Assembly (NCBI GenBank): GCA_022592445.1
Contig: JABYQR010000158.1
Location: 1 to 64,000 of the forward strand
Direction: 5' to 3'
DNA from: Cytidiella melzeri
Lineage: Eukaryota > Basidiomycota > Agaricomycetes > Polyporales > Irpicaceae
DNA length: 64,000 nucleotides
The translations under genes were made by a program, and so were the position numbers. The notes beneath the pieces are model-generated. The model worked only from the letters and a program-made list of their open reading frames with translations. It did no database searches and was not told the origin of the DNA. Numbering within the stretch: the stretch's first letter is position 1; each line of letters starts with the position of its first letter. Positions 21,985-34,480 of this stretch are shown here, in pieces.

Positions 21985-24900
21985 TTAACTCAAGTCAGTG
22001 ATGGTTTTCACCCCCTGAACCTCCAAGTACTCATCTAGCGCAGTCAGGTCATTGACATGCACTAGTGGTTCCCATGTTTTGTCCCCTAAGTTCCATTGCA
22101 CAAGGAACTGCAACGGTGTCCTTGGGCACCCCCAGGTTGTAGAACACATTGACTTCCCAGTGCAAGAAGAGTGTATCATCATTTGGCTCATGCCGCCTCA
22201 GGCGGCTGATGTGAAAGACTGGATGTATCTGTCAACGACGCAGGTCGTCTGGCAAATCCAGCTTGTAGTTGGACGTCGCCGGACGCGCTTCCAGGACGGT
22301 GTAAGGACCAATGAACCAAAGGAGTAATGTCTTTGCCCGTCCCTTAGGCAGATTCAGTTTAGCCGTTGATAGGTACACTTTATTGCCCTCGCAAATGGGG
22401 GAATGCATTCCCTTTTGGACATTCTTGTCCTGCCGATGTCAATTTGCATGGTAGGTTTGGATTACGCAACTCTCGATGATGGAATTGTGTGCTTGTTCCA
22501 GATTCTCCAGCACAGTGAATGCGAACTGCTTCACGCCTGGCAGGTGACTCTCCGGTATCTGTCTTATCATTTGTGGCAGGTGACTCTGCAAGAGTTCAAA
22601 AGCCGCGAACCCAGTTGTCTCCCTGGACGTGGAGTTCAGAGCAAACTCTAGCATGGGCAACCTTCTTACCCAGTTGGATTGGTCCAGGCGGACCATTGCT
22701 CTTAGCATCTGTGCTATGGATTGATTGATTTGCTCTGTCAATCCATCTGTCTGAGGATGAAACACGGTGGACATCAGGAGCCGTGTACCAAGCAGGCAAT
22801 GTCGTTCCAAACAGCAGACGTGAACTTGGAGTTGCAGTTGGAGACTATGGATTACGCTAGTCCATGGAGTCGGACAATCTCTTTCACATACAGCCATGCC
22901 AGTTTCGAGGCCGTAATGGTTGTCGTCACTGGAATCAAGTGTGCCTGCACTGTCAAGCGACATGCAACTACCCATAGGTAGTCATATCCTTCCAACCTTG
23001 GAAACGGCCCAAGGAAATCTATGGCGATAGAGGACCAAGGGTATTTCGGGATGGGAAGTGAATGCAACAGTCCCGCCGGCCACTGAACCGCCAACTTTGT
23101 AGTCTTGCATATCCCGCAGCTTGTGCAGAAGTCATTTATGTGCTTCCTCATTGCTAGCCACCAGTACCATTGTCTTATGTAATCCGCGGTCTTACTAGCC
23201 CCAAAGTGCCCTATGGTGGTATGGGTGTTTTCAATTACAACCCCTACCAGGGATTGTTGGCCCATTTGTACGCGAGGTATGCATAATACCTTCTGATTGG
23301 CCCTGTTTGTTGTGAACAGGAACCAATCCTGCTTGTAGAACGCGTGATGGTGTTCAACCGCCGCAGCCACTTTGGAAAATAGTGGGTCTTCCGCATACCC
23401 TGTCTTCACTCAGTCAAAGAATCCCTCATCCCGCTTCAGATGTTCCGGTAGCAGTTCCACGCTATCATCCGGCGCAATTGTGGAAGAATCTTCCTGATTC
23501 ACGTTCAGCTCCCTAGCCTCTTTTGTCCGCTCCTCTTTGTCTTCGTGAACAACTCGCCGGGCTTCCAACCTCTCTGTCACGTTGTTCGCCTGAGCTGTTT
23601 GTACCTGGAAGATTTCTGCGCGTCTCTCTATGGGGAGTTCCTTGCCCTCCGGGTCAAACCTGATGTCAGCATTGACGAATTCATTGTATGTGTGAGGTTT
23701 GTCATGTCGATTGTTCTCATGGTATCTCAACCGGAAGATGTGGACCATGAGGCATTGAAATGTGGACGGTGCGTTGCAATCCCCTTGTTGCATGACGTTG
23801 CTCACCATGGTGCCATACACCATGGAAAACGCTGTTTTCCATACGTCCTGCACCATGACACAAATTTGTTTGTAGGCATTGGAAAGGTTGATCTTCAACC
23901 TATATGGTGCCCGAGTGACATCCAGTCAAATTTGCTCCTGGTCTGGGAATGGCAACATGTCATAAATGGTATTATCATTCTGTTGTTGACAGTCAAACAC
24001 CGTGCGTAGCTTTCCGTCTTGCTTCAGTAGGCACATCATGGGCATTGCTGGCATTGCCTGTGGCACGTTGGTGGGTATCCACCATCCTGATTTTTTGTAC
24101 CGGTTGATCTTGTCGATCAGCTGGAATTTCAACGCATCCGGGCATCGAGGTAAATGATACCTATACACCTTCTTGTCATCTATGAGTGGTATAGAATGAT
24201 TGATCTCACGAAAGGGTGGCAGCTCTTCTGGCACCCCGGACATGATGTCCTTGTACTCCTCCAACCATTTCGCTCGCAGTCGGGATATATCCTTCGCTGT
24301 AAACAAAGGTCGTTTATTATCCTGTACAACTACAGCTGCTTTAATAGTTTTATCCAAACCAGTGTCTATGTCCATTTCTCGAGAAAATTCAAGGTATATG
24401 GTCTAAACCGAGCTTCCCTTCAGAATTGCTTTCCTCGGTCCCTCCCGTGCTACAGCTAGTCATTCGGATAGTTTATCATCCTTTCCCTAGCGTAGCTTGT
24501 AGTTCTGCACACTTTCCATAGGTACATGGACCTTTACTCCCACCCGCCTCTCCCGCTTTACTGGGGCTGCTTCCTCCCCCCCTAGAGCAGGAATCACCAT
24601 GTGGCCCACAACTACCTCTCGCAAGGCAAAGTTAACGTGAACTGCATTGTACTGCAGGAATTGAATTCCTAGTATCTGTCACAGATTTTCAATGTTTCTA
24701 CAAGACTTGCCTTACCAGGCAACGGTATTATTGGGAAATTTAAGCGCTTGTCAAGCGCTTATCCAGCACTTATCCGGCGTCTATTTAGGCGCTTATCCAG
24801 CGCTTATCTGGCGCTTATCAGGCGCCTATTCCAGCGCTTATTCTCAGTGCCTATCAATTGATGCGCTGATGCGCTTCCTGTCTCTGATGCGCTGATGTGC

Positions 24901-25804
24901 TCCTTTCCTTATCTGTGTATCACATGATAGAACTCTCTGGAACCTTGTGGAACTTGCTGGAACTATGATGTCATAGTATAGAACATTCCATTAGATGATG
25001 TCATAGTTCATAGGACCTTCTGGAAAAGTCTAGCCTTGTCTTAGAACAAGCTAGAACAAGTCTAGCCTTGGAGCTGGGTCATGGGGTCAGGTCATGGGGA
25101 CAATTGCTATTGGTTGATTATTGAAGTGGCACCACTAGGGCATAGGGCATGCTTAGTAAGGTAGATTACTTCGCTTACTCATGTAGATATTAGGGGTCTT
25201 AGGGTAGTACCTGGGGTCCTCCCCTCCATGTATATATAGAGGCACTCCTGAGGCATATCCCCTCAGTCTTATCCACTCTGTTGAACCAGGACTACTCAGT
25301 ACCCACCAGTACTTCGCTCACCACCACTCTTACTCTCTATCTCACCACATCCCTTCAAGTTAACCAACTTATCTGGTGAGTGTAGCATTACTGTTACAGT
25401 ATCATGTCGTAGTGGTCGATATTGACCACGTCTAAGTACGTATCATGAGACACTCCTCCCATCTGCAAGTCCACTTGTGCCCCATAATTTATTTTGGAGC
25501 GGCTGCCCACACACCCCAGTTGCAACCTGATGGGGTTTTCCAGGGGAAACGCAGTAACTTTTGCCACGGTGGTAAAGGACGGGCTGATGGCGTTAATGGA
25601 TGACCCCAAATCCAGTAGAATATTTCCTGTCAATCCGTTGACCGTACCGTGTATTGCAATACACTTGGATTTTACTACCCGCCGCGGCCTAGACTGTGAA
25701 GTCACACGCATCGCAGCGCGTTGCGCCTTGTCATCCCGCATGGCTACCAGTCGCTCGGCTTGGCCTGCCTGGTCCAGTGCCTCTTCATACTCAATCACCT
25801 GCAT
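21985..25804 (-). pseudogene. Pol of gypsy element D, decayed and split by a solo LTR
   Basis: Minus-strand order: protease (25804-25399, LLDLGSSINAIS with the DSG Ser replaced by Leu), the solo LTR (25398-24677), protease end and linker (24676-24376, resuming LGIQFLQ), RT (24375-23410: LLKQDGKLRTVFDCQQQN, KINLSNAYKQI, MQQGDCNAPSTFQCLM), integrase zinc finger and core (23409-22439: HTTIGHFGASKTADYIRQWY, FCTSCGICK, AIDFLGPFPRLEGYDYLW, STVFHPQTDGLTEQINQS), and a chromodomain-like end (22191-21985: LQFLVQWNLGDKTWEPLVHV). RT lacks the YXDD block: sequence jumps from HIFR to unrelated residues, so a deletion of roughly the palm and RNase H is inferred. Gag and LTRs for D were not found. Confidence 0.8.
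24677..25398 (+). repeat. Solo LTR (second family) inside protease of element D
   Basis: It is 722 bp, starts TGTCACAG and ends CTGTTACA (near-perfect inverted ends), and is flanked by perfect 5-bp duplications GTATC (24672-24676 and 25399-25403). A TATATATAG box lies at 25230-25238. Near its start the hexamer AGCGCTTATC-type motif repeats about seven times (24745-24840). Removing the LTR and one TSD restores the reading DMILGIQFLQ in protease D. Confidence 0.92.
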
Positions 25805-26120
25805 TGAGGGTTATTGAAAGTGTAAAGACGAGCATAATTGTAGAGAAAATGAATGAAGGCGCTGCTGTGGCCAAAAGAGAAGTTGGGGTATGAAAGAAAA
25901 GGAGTTGGGAAAGACATAGAGAATGATAGATCAATCAGATGGTATAGGGAGGGTGTAGTTTTTTGGCCAACGGTTGACGGTTCGTTGGAAGTGGTACTCA
26001 ATCAGGGTGTCCTGTTGGTGGGGGTCGAGGGAGGCCCAGAACAAGTTTATATGATGCTGCTTGTGATCCCGATTGATCTGGTCCAACTGGTCACGGTTTT
26101 CCACGAGCAACGTTATGGTG

Positions 26121-26485
26121 TCACAAGAAAACTCGGTTGTGACTCAGGTACATTGGAAGGCCAAGACGGGGAGAGAAAAAAACAACGGCAAAGGCGAAAT
26201 AGATTGGCAGCTGGGCCGGAATGCCCTGCCAGCCAAGGAAGAATGCAGGAACCAGGAAGGAGAACAGGGCGAGGAAAAAAGCAAGGTAAAAGAACATGTT
26301 TAGTCCCAACTTGGAATGTGGGAGCCGGCGTTGGAACAATTCTTTATGTAGTGAGAACTATGTTCGAGTGTTCTCTGTTGGTCGGGGAGAACGACAGTGA
26401 CGTGGTAGTAGATGATGAGGATGGAGAATACGAGGGCAGCAGATGCAGCAATAGCAAGGGCAGTAATGTCAGCGGCTGTGCTCAT
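26121..26485 (-). CDS. Small membrane-segment frames downstream of integrase H
   Basis: An ATG at 26485 overlaps the end of the integrase frame by four bases and opens a 61-codon frame (26485-26300) with one strongly hydrophobic segment (ALAIAASAALVFSILIIYY). A second overlapping frame (26339-26121) has two hydrophobic stretches (MFFYLAFFLALFSFLVPAFF and PIYFAFAVVFFS). This is where an extra third ORF sits in some gypsy elements. Whether they are translated, or joined by splicing or frameshift, cannot be told; chance hydrophobicity in U3 sequence is the alternative. Confidence 0.35.
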
Positions 26486-27789
26486 GCTTGATTTCTTCGT
26501 TTTGTTTTCCGCGAAACTCGGTCCTTATATAATGCACTAGGGTATTTCTTATGAAACTCCGCTATAGCTTCTGCGGCGTTCTCCACATCTTGAGGTCGAG
26601 TCCATGAGTTCTCCAAGTCTCCATACCCAGTCCACTTTACCAAGTATTCAAGTTTTCCTTGCCTGTTATGTCGACTATGGAGTATTGCCTCAACTTTGTA
26701 TTCTTCTTCGTCATTGATGATTTCTGGGGGTGGTTCGGTGTATGCTGGTCCGTACTCCGGTGTTTCTATGAACGGGGTAAGAAGTCCGGCAGGGAACACA
26801 GGGTGGATCTTCCATTCCGATGGTAGTCGGAGTTTGTAGGTGATTGATCCCAGTACTTTGGTTATTTCAAATGGTCCATGACATTTGGGTGCAAGTTTAG
26901 CCGAGGGCCTTGTGGTAGTAATGTTCTTTCCTTCCAGCCAGACTTTCTGACCCACTGTGTATGGCTGAAACCCTCGTTTGTTGCGTGACATGCGTACTGC
27001 TTCTGCTGCCATGCAACTGCTGGCGTGTAGCTCATCCCGGATCTGGACCATCTGATGGATGCGCTCGGTGATAGAGGGAATGTTGGAATGTGGATTGATG
27101 ACATCCACTACTCTGGGTTTGTATCCTAGTAGTGCTTTGAATGGGGAATGTCAAATTGCCGAGTGATATCAGATGTTATGTGCAACTTCGGCAGTAGTAA
27201 GAAGTCTACCCCAATCAGTTTGGCGGTAATTGCAGAAGGCTCGAAGATACTGTTCTAATTCCTGATTGACATGTTCTGTTTTGCCGTCTGTCTCTGGGTG
27301 ATATGCTGTGCTGATATTCTGTTGGATGCCTCACTTATAGCAGAGTTCTCTCTGGAATTTGGCAGCAAACTGGGGTCCTCGGTCAGATATGACTTTCTCC
27401 GGTAGACCAAAGCGTCGCCACACATTGTGCATGTATAGCTCAGCCGTTACTTCGGTCAAAGTGTTGGTGGTGCACGGAACCAGTACCGTTGACTTGGTGC
27501 ATCCTTGGTCCACTACCACCATGATTGCATTGTATTTGTCACTTGCTGGTGATTCTCCTATGAAATCGATGGAAACTACTTGGAACGGTAAATAGCTCTT
27601 TTCAGAACTAATTGGATGAATCGGTATGTTCTTGGGCTGGTTCTGAATTTTAACACTTTGACACGAGGCACACCCTGTGATGTAGTTCTTGATGAATACG
27701 GTCATGCCTGTCCACCAGAAGGTTTGTTGAATGAGTTCTATTGTCTTGAATTGTCCAGGGTGTCCTGTGACCACGGTGTCATGGAACAA
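26482..27789 (-). pseudogene. Integrase and chromodomain of gypsy element H
   Basis: Minus strand: zinc-binding region and core (27789-27331) with HPGQFKTIELIQQTFWW, CASCQSVK, VVSIDFIGESPASDKYNAIM and VISDRGPQFAAKFQ (second catalytic Asp), a stop at 27331, then [20 protein letters not shown] (catalytic Glu) in the next stretch, and a long frame (27108-26482) ending in a chromodomain with LEYLVKWTGYGDLENSWTRP. Stops at 27331 and around 27150 break the gene. The enzyme would insert the element into chromatin marked by the histone modification its chromodomain reads. Confidence 0.85.
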
Positions 27790-28072
27790 CTTTACTAAGT
27801 CTCGTCAAAGTTGTTGGTCTTTTGGTACATAGATCTTGTCCTTGTAGTAAACTCGACCATCTTCTGCCTTCCAGTCCTCTAGGTCACGTTTTACTGCTTT
27901 GTTGCCTTTGGAGGCTAGTAGCCTTTGTAGTGCATTGCTGACTGGGTTGTCTAGTTCAGCAAACTGTCTGATGCAGTCAAGGAGTGGAGTATCGGTGGTT
28001 GTTGCGTGTTGATCCTGATCTATTACTCGTAGATGAAAAGGATGTTTTGGTAGCAGGATCTGCTCGGAATTA

Positions 28073-30058
28073 TCACCCCCCCCCTAGATCATGATCAACA
28101 CGTCTAGAAAGGGCATCAGGAACCGTCATTGTAGTCCCAGGCTGGTGGAATAATTGGAATCGGAATCTTGAGAGATACAATGCCCAACGTGCTTGTCTTT
28201 GGTTCAATTTGTGTGCTTCTTTGAAATATGCAAGGTTCTGATGGTCAGTGTAGATGTCGAAATTGTAAGTTGCCCCTTCCAAATAGTGGCGCCACTCCTC
28301 CAATGCACGCATGATGGCAAGAAGTTCCTTATTGTAGATGTTGTAATTCCGTTCAGTTACCGTCATCAACTGAGAGAGATACCCGCAGGGGTGCCAATGT
28401 CCTGTTTCATCCTGTTGGGATAGCACCGCTCCTGTTGCATAACTAGATGCGTCGGTTTCCACTCGGAATGGTTTGCCTGCATCTGGCATCTTGAGTAGTG
28501 GTGCACTGCAGAAGACTCTCTTCAAGTTGTCAAAGGCAGTTTGACAGGCCACCGTCCAGTCCCATACAGTTGTTTTCTTGGTCAGGTGGTACAATGGTTG
28601 CGCGATGTCGAAAAAGTTGGGGATAAACCGTTGATAGAGGTTGGCAAATCCAAGGAATGATTGGACTTCTTTGACTTTACGGGGTATTGGTCAATTGGCC
28701 ACCGCGGAGACTTTACCCAGGTCCATCTCTAGGTTGTTGTAAGACACAATGAGCCCGAGGTATTCAATGCGTGATTGTTGGAACATGCATTTCTCCGGTT
28801 TCAGGAACAGGTTGTTGTCTTTCAGCCGTTGTAACACCTGTTTGATGAGGATGTTGTGCGTTGCCCGGTCTTCAGTAAAGATGAGGATGTCGTCCATGCA
28901 AACTACTACATGCCCCGTGTCAATAAGATCTGCAAAGATCTCATTCATCATGGCTTGGAACGTTGCTGGTGAGTTGGTAAGTCCAAAGAACATGACTGTC
29001 GGCTCAAACAGGCCGAGGTTGGTCTTGAATGCTGCCTTCCACTCGTCGCCCTCTTTGATGCGTACATTGTTGTATCCCCATCGTACGTCCAGTTTGGTGA
29101 ATATCTTTGCTCCTTTGAGTTTGTCAATAAGTTCCGGAATCAACGGTAGTGGATATGTGTTCTTCTTTGTCATGGTGTTCAGGATTTGGTAGTCTTGTAT
29201 TGGTTGCAATGAGCCATCCTTCTTTTTGACAAAGAAGAATGGAGAAGCCATAGGGGATTTCAAGGGTCGTATGTATCCTTTCTGCAGGTGTTCCATAATG
29301 AAGTTGTTGAGTTTGACCTGTTCCGGTTGTGACAGCGGGTAAACTTTACAGTTCTTCATTTCTGCTCCCGGTACAAGGTCTATCGCGTGATCCCATTTCT
29401 TTTGTTCTGGTAGTCGTTCTGATGCGTGCTTCTCAAACACAAATCGGAATCCCAAGAACTCAGCTGGTACGATGTCTTCAATAGTTTGTTTGGTTTTCTC
29501 CTTGTGCTGCGCTTCGGCCACCTGTTGAGACACATTGTGTTTGACCCGGATGTAGATGAGATCTTTGCCTCCCGCTATTGCTTCATCAATGGTCTCTTCG
29601 TGCCATAGGTAGTCCTTGGCCCAATAGAGCAACTCTTGCTGTTCAGCTACCCATTCTGGAGTGACCAAGATCTTTGAAGGTGTAATATAGTCTGCAGTGG
29701 GTGTCGTATCTGCATGCACTTCCTTATGCATTGTGGGTGGACTAAGGGCCCCCACAATTTCTTCTGGGGTTTGGGCTATTGGTTCCATGATGTGGACGGC
29801 GTCTGAAGGAAGCTTCTCTCCGACGTAGTTCAGAAATTCCTTGACTTCTTCTGCCATGAATGAACATTTCTTTGTCAATAAGGTTGATGCGGGTTTGTCG
29901 GTTGTTGTGGACTGTTTATCAGGCGGCTGCATTCGTTTGATTGCTTGAATGATCTTGATCGTGAGGGGATCTTCACAATGGACCTTATTGCCATCTTTGA
30001 ATTGTATGCATTTGGTCTTCCAGTCTATTGAGGGATTGTGCTTCTTCAACCAAGTCAT
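28073..30058 (-). pseudogene. Reverse transcriptase and RNase H of gypsy element H
   Basis: The frame 30058-28691 starts in the end of protease (MTWLKKHNPSIDW) and holds RT: KWDHAIDLVPGAE, KSPMASPFFFVKKKDGSLQP, IFTKLDVRWGYNNVRI, FFGLTNSPATFQAMMNEIF and VVVCMDDILIF, where the usual Tyr of YMDD is Cys. A stop near 28691 separates it from a second frame (28594-28073) with RNase H: FRVETDASSYATGAVLSQQD, NKELLAIMRALEEWRHYLEG, FDIYTDHQNLAYF. Apart from the stop, the sequence is well conserved. Confidence 0.87.
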
Positions 30059-30128
30059 CCCTAGGATGATGTCGTCTCGACCGAGATTGGTTACATAAAA
30101 TAGTTCATAGTGGACTTTTGTCCCACCA

Positions 30129-30428
30129 CTAATGGCAAGTATATGCCATGAGTAATTTGTCCTGCCACATTGATAGTACCGTCAACGTTCTGGACTCCAA
30201 AGGCTTGGGTAACGGGTTTGCCTCCCACTTGTTACAATTGAGGACTTTTTCATGGATAAAGCAATGCGTTGCACCACTATCAACCAAGACTTGAACTTCA
30301 ACGATTTTGCGATTGTGTGTGATTTTGCCAGCAAATGATATTGAAAGGTCACTAGCCGTTACACGGTTCGCCTTGATCCTGACACATGTCGAGGGTGTAG
30401 GATAAACTAAAACCCTCTCTTTCTTCAA
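30129..30428 (-). pseudogene. Protease of gypsy element H
   Basis: Contains the retropepsin active-site motif VLVDSGATHCFIHEKV with the catalytic Asp intact, unlike A, B and D. The frame is followed by a break around 30060-30130, after which the flap/LGMTWLKKHNP part continues in the RT frame. Confidence 0.8.
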
Positions 30429-30437
30429 GTTCGTCTA

Positions 30438-32049
30438 AAAGCAGGCCTCTCTCCTCAACTGGTAGCCCCGCTACAGCCCTATAGACCATTTCCAAATTCG
30501 GCCGAGTTTCGGTATTCCGTTCTGCCATTCTTGAACCCGGAAGAGGGGCGGCCCTACCCACTCTAAGTTGAGCCACCTCTCCACTTCCTCCTGAGTCACC
30601 CCCAGATCCTCCCGTTTGTGCGCTGCCCAACTTATCCAGTACGACTTGTTGGCCCAATCTATCATATCCGGCCCTTCGAAGGCCGTGTTCCTCCATCCCC
30701 TCATGCATTCCACCTCCTGATTGGTCATAAAGACCCCGTTCCTGTGCTCGGCCGGACCGCAGAACTTGCAGGGTCCCCCCTCCATCGTGTGAACAATGTA
30801 ACTCTTTGAGAGCTCCAAATGTCTCGCCTGAATCGCTCGCCACGCCGCCACGCGTGCAACGTATAACTCCTGCGGTGTCCTCCTGACCAACCTCCTCCAT
30901 TCTCGCTTCCAAAGTGCTGGCGCCTGATCTTTCTCCTTCAACCATTGTTGCAGCTTGGAGTGCAGGCGGCAGGTTTTGCGCTCAAGGTCGTGCGCGTGGG
31001 TTTGGCCTATAGTCGGGATGGAAGGAGAGATTGTTTGCTTTGTGACCAGGCTGATGGCACCTGAAGCACAGGTTGTCTCTGAAGTGATGCTCACAATCTG
31101 CTGTGTTCATAACTCTTGCGGTGGCTTGGCTGTTGTTGGAGTAGGGGGTTCGAGTAGACTGACTTCCCCCCTCACTCCTGCCACGGCCATTATGAGCAGC
31201 CAGATCGAGCGTCAGGAGTTGTTGGTTTGTTTCTAGCCGGAGCGCTTCAATCATCATTTATTCGAGGTTCTCCGGTTGATGGTGCAGATTATGAAGGGCG
31301 TTAAGAAGGCTCCACTTGAGTCCGCGCTTGTACCAAGCCATTACCGCTGTTTCGTCTCGGTTCTTGCCGTATTGTCCCAGCAATACGGAGAAATCATTGT
31401 TGTATTCTTGGACTGTTCCCGAGCCTTGATTTGCTCTTTCATGCTTGGCCAATGCTCGTTCTCTAAGTCCTTTGTCCTGGAAGAACATCGAAACTTCATC
31501 GCAGAATTCTCTCCAGTGTGGGAAATCTTCCATCAGGTATTGTTTCTTCTTCAGCATAGCCCATGGTCCAGCCGTTCCTCCGTTCATGTAGCTAAGTACG
31601 CAAACAATCTTGTGTGTGGCTAGAGCAAATCGCTTGGGCTGCATCTTGATGTACATCAACATGTTGGTCCACCATTCATCAAACTTCTCGGCTCTGCCAT
31701 CAAAGTCTTGGGGATCATGGAGTTTGAGCTTTTCCCACTCGCTTTCAGGTGGTGCTTGGTCATTGGTTGGGGCATCGGAATACCTGTCAAAGGGGTACTC
31801 GGGGTCGAAAGGGTCTGATTGTTTCCTTTTCTCATGACCTTCCCTATCATAGGGCCGAAAGATGGGTCGATGTGGATCTGGTGCTGAAGAGTTGTCGTCG
31901 TCAGGAGTAGTGAATGGTGTAAATGGCCTTTGTGCTCTTTCAGTCCCTGGTGCTTGGGTACCTGCTGTTTGCCCAGTACCTTCGGGTTGTATTGCTTCTT
32001 GAGGGGTACTCATTGTTGGCTTTGGTGCTACTGTAAGTTCTTCTAACAA
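30438..32049 (-). pseudogene. Gag and spacer of gypsy element H
   Basis: Minus strand: 32049-31258 holds the gag capsid domain (LHDPQDFDGRAEKFDEWWTN, MLKKKQYLMEDFPHWREFCD, GLRERALAKHERANQGSGTV). The next frame (31257-30982) has a zinc knuckle that has lost its last Cys (CFRCHQPGHKANNL). A third frame (31094-30471) gives a spacer rich in Trp and charged residues (KLQQWLKEKDQAPALWKREW) with a Cys pair (GPCKFCG). Frame changes between the three make it non-functional. Confidence 0.75.
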
Positions 32050-32474
32050 TAGTGGTGGTTTGTTACTAGCAGATGCTGCTTCTGCTTGTCTCTTGTCGCG
32101 TCTTTTGGCTTCTCACAAGTGTCATTCAACTTGAGCAATGTCCACAACTTCAAAGTCTGGGTGTGGCGGTCTTACTGTTTGTTTTGCTAGTTCACAATTG
32201 GGACAAATGTCAGCTGTGCAATGTTCCCACTCGTCGTCTTGGTCAAGGTAGACGTCTCGTTTCTTCTTGTAGAAAAGGTGTGGCTTTCTGTAGCAGGGGA
32301 GGGATGTTTCAGCTCCCACTGTCATATGCTTCTGATGTCTGATGTATCTAATTGCTGCTTCCCATTCAGGGTAAGGCTAGCGAGGATGACAAGGGATTGC
32401 AGCAAGACCGCAGTCGTTGCCAATTGAGTGGTTCTTCTTGGTGCGCGGGGTAGACCCAGAAGAGTCTATCCAAA

Positions 32475-33160
32475 TGTTAAGACCGACTATCGTCAAGGGA
32501 CAAGTTGTCAGGTCAGAACCCCTTGGTGTAGCTACACTCAAGGTCTGATGATGGTCTAGGCTGCGCGGTCGCTATCAAGCACAGTGGCAGACAGATGATG
32601 GTTCGATAGAAGGAATATTGATACAAAGTGGATAGACTGAGGTTCTAGCCCCATGTCTAGCGGCTATTTATACATGTTGACCTAACTACTTTTGGACCAG
32701 TCCGAGGTAGCGGTAGCAAATTGGAGAAACAGAAAGGAAAAACAATACAGAGAGAATAACCACTACTCTGGAAAGCCAATGAGAGAAAAGACCATCAAGG
32801 TGCGGAAACAAGGAACAATAGAAAGGTGAAACATGAGGCAGAGATCAATAGAGAAGGGGTTGAACCTGAAACAGGGGATAGACGGAGTTGGATCCAAAAC
32901 AGGGGATAGACAGGGTTGGACCTGATGGAGTGGTAACGGAGGTATGGAAAGGCCGAGGGTTGCACCAAGGCAATGGTAACCAATCAGAGTTAGGTCCAAG
33001 ATTTGAATGGACATCAGAAGGCAACTGGTAACCTGATAGTCCGTATTGAACGGAGGTGATGTGGATCAGGAAATGATGGAGGAAAGACGAGTTGGATCGT
33101 CAAGGCAATTGTAAAGAAGATAACTGGTTATCAAGGTAATTGAAGAAGTAAAGAAGAATA
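32475..33160 (-). repeat. Putative 5' LTR of gypsy element H
   Basis: Read on the minus strand it ends ...GTCGGTCTTAACA just ahead of the leader of gag H, and a TATAAATAG box lies at 32667-32675 on that strand, as expected for U3/R. The outer end is uncertain: recognisable copia I sequence begins near 33170. No matching 3' copy was found at 25805-26120, so the assignment stays tentative. Confidence 0.45.
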
Positions 33161-33169
33161 ATAGGGTGT

Positions 33170-34339
33170 GAAGACCGTTCGTAACAAGTCCTTCAGAAGT
33201 GAGTCGTCCGAGCAAAATGAAATTGAATTTCATAGAAGGGGCGTGTAGTGCATTCTTCAAAGTGATGGGGAAATCGCCGTGTTTAGTGGTGAAGATGACC
33301 TTGATGTCGCCGCGGCCTAAACTCGGGCAGTTACCGACACCTTGAATTGAGCTTGGTGCATCCCAGTAATTAATGAATTGAGATTGGTCTGATACAATGT
33401 GTGATGTTGTGCCTGTATCTGCTAACCATACACCCTTGGTGGCAATGTTAGCATTCTCAATGGCTGGGAAGGCGTACTCGTCGGGTTCATTGTTGCTGTC
33501 CTCAGCGACATGAGCGTAATCCCTCTTTACTTTTCCTTTCTCCCTCTTCCTATCCTTTGTCCCACCGCCCTTATCCTTCCTGTCCCTTTCATCTCTCTTT
33601 TTTGCCTCCGATCTACACTCCAGCTTTATATGGCCTTCTTTTCCGCATCCATGGCAGAATACTCCGGAGCAAAACTTTGAGTGCTTGGGCTTGGCGTAGA
33701 GGGAGGTATCGGTAGAAGAGCATTCCTTGCAGCAATTATCTTCCTGTAAGATTTAAGTGATGATGCCGGCGGAGGTTTGTGTATTGTCAAGGGTAATTGA
33801 TGAGATCATAGGATCCCAGCTCTGAGGTAAAGCGGTGAGGATCATGGAAGCTAATTCAGGGTCCAAAATTGGGGTTTTCAGGATCAGGTTGATTTCTTGC
33901 CAAAGACCCTTGATCTTCCGGATTTCTTCCTCAAGGTCAGAACCTTCCGTGATGGTATAGCGTAAGAATTTTTGGCGCAGAACAATAAGAGATACGGCGC
34001 CTTCCGTAGTGAATATATTTGCAAGCATGTCAAAAGCTTCCTTGGAAGTGGTCGCGCTAAGAATGTGGGCCATCATGGCGTTTGATATCCGAAGTCTGAT
34101 GGCGGTAAGCGCCTCTCGGTCTTTTTTATTCCATTCTGTGATTTTGTTGGCATCAGATGCGTGTCAAGTAATTGTACCGTCTGTATACCCCCATAGACCC
34201 ATGTCTGATAAGATATCCGTAATCTGAATGCGCCAAGTAATATAGTTCTCGGCTCCCCACAGTGGGTCGATATGGTAGGTCCCCGAACCTTTGTTGCTAG
34301 TAACAGCGGGTGTAGTAGTGGATGACATACTGTCGGCAA
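33170..34339 (-). pseudogene. Gag-protease fragment of copia element I
   Basis: Minus strand: gag start near 34328 (MSSTTTPAVT...), with LWGAENYITWRIQITDILSD and, after a frame change near 34170, a UBN2-type gag domain (SKEAFDMLANIFTTEGAVSL, LRQKFLRYTITEGSDLEEEI). A zinc knuckle CHGCGKEGHIKLEC lies near 33640 and the copia protease motif VWLADTGTTSHIV near 33420. The element stops soon after protease, where element H begins; integrase and RT are missing. Confidence 0.75.
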
Positions 34340-34467
34340 CCTAATTGCAAGATTGTGGGGATGTTGAGGCCTATTGGGCGTATTGCCGACGTACTGTTAC
34401 CTGAAGTGAAATAATAGAAATCAAAGAGATCTTTGAGAAAATAATGTGTTTGCATTTATTAGAGTGC

Positions 34468-34480
34468 GGGGCTCATAACC
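34468..34480 (-). promoter_or_regulatory. Primer-binding site of copia I
   Basis: On the minus strand the 13 bases next to the LTR read GGTTATGAGCCCC. This is complementary to the anticodon arm of initiator-Met tRNA (GGGCUCAUAACC), the known half-tRNA primer of copia-type elements. Copies at 35636 and 62288 use the same site. Confidence 0.85.

Noticed and set aside
24745..24840. CRISPR-like array
   Set aside because: The AGCGCTTATC-type repeats are short and adjacent, without spacers, inside a eukaryotic LTR.
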